Source: Bradyrhizobium diazoefficiens (GTDB taxonomy: Bacteria > Pseudomonadota > Alphaproteobacteria > Rhizobiales > Xanthobacteraceae). Taken from it: a stretch of DNA of 64,000 nt. The notes under the pieces were generated by a model. The model saw only the letters and a list, made by a program, of their open reading frames with translations. It did not search any database and was not told the DNA's origin. A program made the position numbers and the translations under genes. Below are positions 62,210 to 64,000 of this stretch, piece after piece. How positions within the stretch are numbered: the first letter of the stretch is position 1; each line of letters starts with the position of its first letter. The DNA lies in assembly GCF_016616235.1 (NCBI RefSeq), contig NZ_CP067100.1, forward strand, positions 6,073,001 to 6,137,000, written 5' to 3'.

Positions 62210-62817
62210 AGCGCGGCCCTCACCTGCTCCGCGTCGGCCATGGCGAAGAATTCGCCTGATGATTCGACGCCGAACATCGGCTGGCCATCGACCATCCGCT
62301 CCTCGCCCATGTCAACCAGATCGTAGTAGAGCGCGCGGGTGACCTTGGCCCAGAGATCAGCGCGGACGTGCAGATACGGCGTCAGCCCGCCATCCTGCGC
62401 CTGCTCGAAGCGCAGCCGGTGCGCGGCGTCGCAAATGACCCAGTCGTCGACGTTGGTGCGGAAGCTCAGCACGCGATGGTTGTCCTCGCTGTCCTCACGC
62501 ATCTCGACCGCCATGAACGGCGCATCGTCGACGCGAATGCCGACCTTCTCCACCGGCGTGACGAGGAAATGCTTGTCGCCTTCGCGCTTGAGGATGGTCG
62601 AGAACAGGCGGACCAGCGCGTGACGGCCGATTGGCGTCCCCATGTAGAACCAAGTGCCATCACCGGCGATTCGGATGTCGAGATCGCCGCAAAACGGCGG
62701 ATTCCACAGATGCACCGGAGGCAGGCCCTTTTTGGCGCCCTCGGCACTGGCAGCACTTTTGGCGGCGGCAGTCAGCCCCTCAAGTCCGCGATCGGCACTC
62801 TGCCCTTGGTTCGCCAT
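62206..62817 (-). CDS. DUF1285 protein
   Basis: 203 residues. VHLWNPPFCGDLDIRIAGDGTWFYMGTPIGRHALVRLFSTILKREGDKHFLVTPVEKVGIRVDDAPFMAVEM is the DUF1285 pattern. The fold has two related beta-rich domains; biochemical role unknown. MANQGQ at 62817 is chosen as start; an ATG at 62838 is possible. It opens the operon with Nudix, DUF6111, CCA and the TauE gene, and is divergent from the MoxR gene. The shared promoter region is 62818-63118. Confidence 0.85.
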   Translation of the reverse strand: MANQGQSADRGLEGLTAAAKSAASAEGAKKGLPPVHLWNPPFCGDLDIRIAGDGTWFYMGTPIGRHALVRLFSTILKREGDKHFLVTPVEKVGIRVDDAPFMAVEMREDSEDNHRVLSFRTNVDDWVICDAAHRLRFEQAQDGGLTPYLHVRADLWAKVTRALYYDLVDMGEERMVDGQPMFGVESSGEFFAMADAEQVRAAL

Positions 62818-63118
62818 GGTTTGCCCTGACTTTGTCATTTGGCACGATATCAATTGGCACGATTGGTGCAGGTCTACGTTGTAAGTTGGCGCTCGGTTCC
62901 ACTCCGGACAACTCGGGTGTGGAGGTCGCCACTTCGTGATGCCGTACATAACCCGAAGCCGATAAGGTGGGGATAGGTTAATTCAACGAATACATGGTCT
63001 TCCTGCTGGCCTTCCTGCAAGCCTAGCATAGGGCCCATGAGCTGACGTCCGATGATCCAGCCGATGTGCTGAAGTGACGACGCAAGCAAGCCGCATGGCA
63101 GGCTGAAGGAGCGAGCGA
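62818..63118. other. Divergent promoter region between DUF1285 and MoxR genes
   Basis: 301 nt without a gene. It carries a short tandem copy, CAATTGGCACGATTG near ATTTGGCACGATATC (about 62837-62865), giving two CATTTGGCACGAT/CAATTGGCACGAT half-sites. It may hold operators of either gene; no promoter elements could be fixed. Confidence 0.4.
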
Positions 63119-64000
63119 ATGGCGGAGAGTGTCGAGAAACTCGAGGACGGGATCGTCCGTTCGGCCGAGCAGGTGTCGAGCCAGATTCGCGCGGCGAAAG
63201 AGGCGATCGGCTCCGTCATCTTCGGCCAGGACCGCGTGATCGAGAACACGCTGGTGACGATCCTCTCCGGCGGCCACGCGCTCCTGATCGGCGTGCCGGG
63301 CCTTGCCAAGACCAAGCTGGTCGAGACGCTCGGCGTCACGCTCGGCTTGGATGCCAAGCGCATCCAGTTCACACCAGATCTGATGCCGTCGGACATTCTC
63401 GGCGCCGAGGTGCTGGACGAGAGCACCGCCGGCAAGCGCGCCTTCCGCTTCATTGCAGGTCCGGTGTTCGCGCAGCTGCTGATGGCCGACGAGATCAACC
63501 GCGCCAGCCCGCGCACGCAATCGGCGCTGCTGCAGGCGATGCAGGAGCAGCACATCACGGTTGCGGGTGCCCGTCACGATCTGCCGAAACCGTTCCACGT
63601 GCTCGCGACGCAAAATCCACTTGAGCAGGAAGGCACCTATCCGCTCCCCGAGGCGCAGCTCGACCGCTTCCTGATGGAGATCGACGTCGACTATCCCGAT
63701 CGCGACGCCGAGCGCCGCATCCTGTTCGAGACCACCGGCGCGGAAGAGACGCTGGCGAAGGGATCGATGAACGCAGATGCGCTGATCACCGCGCAGCGGC
63801 TGGTGCGCCGCCTGCCGGTCGGCGATTCCGTTGTTGAAGCCATCCTGTCGCTGGTGCGCTCGGCCCGTCCGGGCGAGGGGAGCAGCGAAGCCGGCAAGTT
63901 CATCGCCTGGGGCCCCGGCCCGCGCGCCAGCCAATCGCTGATGTTAGCTGTGCGCGCACGCGCGCTGATCGACGGCCGTCTTGCGCCCTCGATCGACGAC
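63119..64000 (+). CDS. MoxR-family AAA+ ATPase (partial, 3' end outside window)
   Basis: 294 residues visible from ATG 63119 (AAGGAGCGAGCGA precedes the ATG). ALLIGVPGLAKTKLVETL (Walker A, 58-65), LLMADEINRASPRTQSALLQAMQEQHITV (Walker B and sensor 1 region), and FHVLATQNPLEQEGTYPLPEAQLDRFLM are the MoxR hallmarks. The family acts as chaperone ATPases, usually with a VWA/DUF58 protein encoded just downstream; that gene would lie beyond the window's right edge. Confidence 0.93.
   Translation, partial: MAESVEKLEDGIVRSAEQVSSQIRAAKEAIGSVIFGQDRVIENTLVTILSGGHALLIGVPGLAKTKLVETLGVTLGLDAKRIQFTPDLMPSDILGAEVLDESTAGKRAFRFIAGPVFAQLLMADEINRASPRTQSALLQAMQEQHITVAGARHDLPKPFHVLATQNPLEQEGTYPLPEAQLDRFLMEIDVDYPDRDAERRILFETTGAEETLAKGSMNADALITAQRLVRRLPVGDSVVEAILSLVRSARPGEGSSEAGKFIAWGPGPRASQSLMLAVRARALIDGRLAPSIDD

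Overview
The window is about 64 kb of GC-rich chromosomal DNA (roughly 65% GC by eye) from an alphaproteobacterium. It is almost certainly a Bradyrhizobium or a close Nitrobacteraceae relative. Three things point there: a single fbcH gene encoding fused cytochrome b and cytochrome c1 behind a Rieske gene, a fused trpE(G) gene preceded by a two-tryptophan leader peptide, and a ccrM-type GANTC methyltransferase. Dispersed palindromic intergenic repeats of the kind common in bradyrhizobia support it. I see no rRNA, tRNA, CRISPR array, transposase or phage gene. Most of the window is core genome, and I found no obvious novel defence or mobile system.

Layout. 1-9 kb: a tRNA-methyltransferase-like gene (cut by the window edge), DUF2007, a polyprenyl diphosphate synthase, an HxlR regulator next to a KAS-II enzyme, a LysE exporter, an alpha/beta hydrolase, ispE and a large TPR protein. 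9-16 kb: ETF-ubiquinone oxidoreductase, a family-4-like uracil-DNA glycosylase, a GT39-like membrane protein, RNase HII, a VOC protein and a PA0069-type radical SAM protein. 16-20 kb: a phosphoketolase-acetate kinase pair. 20-26 kb: RMD1/DUF155, a small glycosyltransferase, a MarR-GNAT fusion, MoaB, a YpfJ-like zinc peptidase and ccrM. 26-32 kb: accessory metabolism, with two glutathione S-transferases, DUF1127, an NTF2-like protein, a LysR regulator, an FAD monooxygenase and a PaaI thioesterase. 32-39 kb: genome maintenance, with mutY, a DciA-like DUF721 gene, a DsbA-like gene, smc and an Rsm22-like gene. 39-43.5 kb: a LemA-M48 pair, two tandem ParA-like P-loop proteins and a GIY-YIG protein. 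43.5-50 kb: apt, trpE(G) with leader trpL, a dienelactone hydrolase, and the bc1 operon fbcF-fbcH.

50-64 kb: trmL, queE, a queD-like gene, hemF and a HAD hydrolase; an orphan membrane protein; a DUF2158 protein; a lower-GC islet with an actinobacterial-type dapD; a TPR lipo/secretory-type protein with a small secreted neighbour; an overlapping operon of DUF1285, Nudix, DUF6111, CCA-adding enzyme and a frameshifted TauE; and the start of a MoxR ATPase gene.

The observations I rate most worth checking are these. The QueD-like enzyme lacks the catalytic Cys and carries an ExxHGH motif instead. The dapD gene closely resembles actinobacterial DapD and sits in an AT-richer islet. Four GAGTC sites cluster across the ccrM start. 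The trpE(G) leader appears leaderless and sRNA-like. The family-4-like UDG has lost two of four Fe-S cysteines. Two uncharacterised P-loop ATPases lie in tandem. An identical 23-nt element occurs twice in intergenic DNA. All product calls come from reading translated sequence and recalled family motifs; no database search was run.
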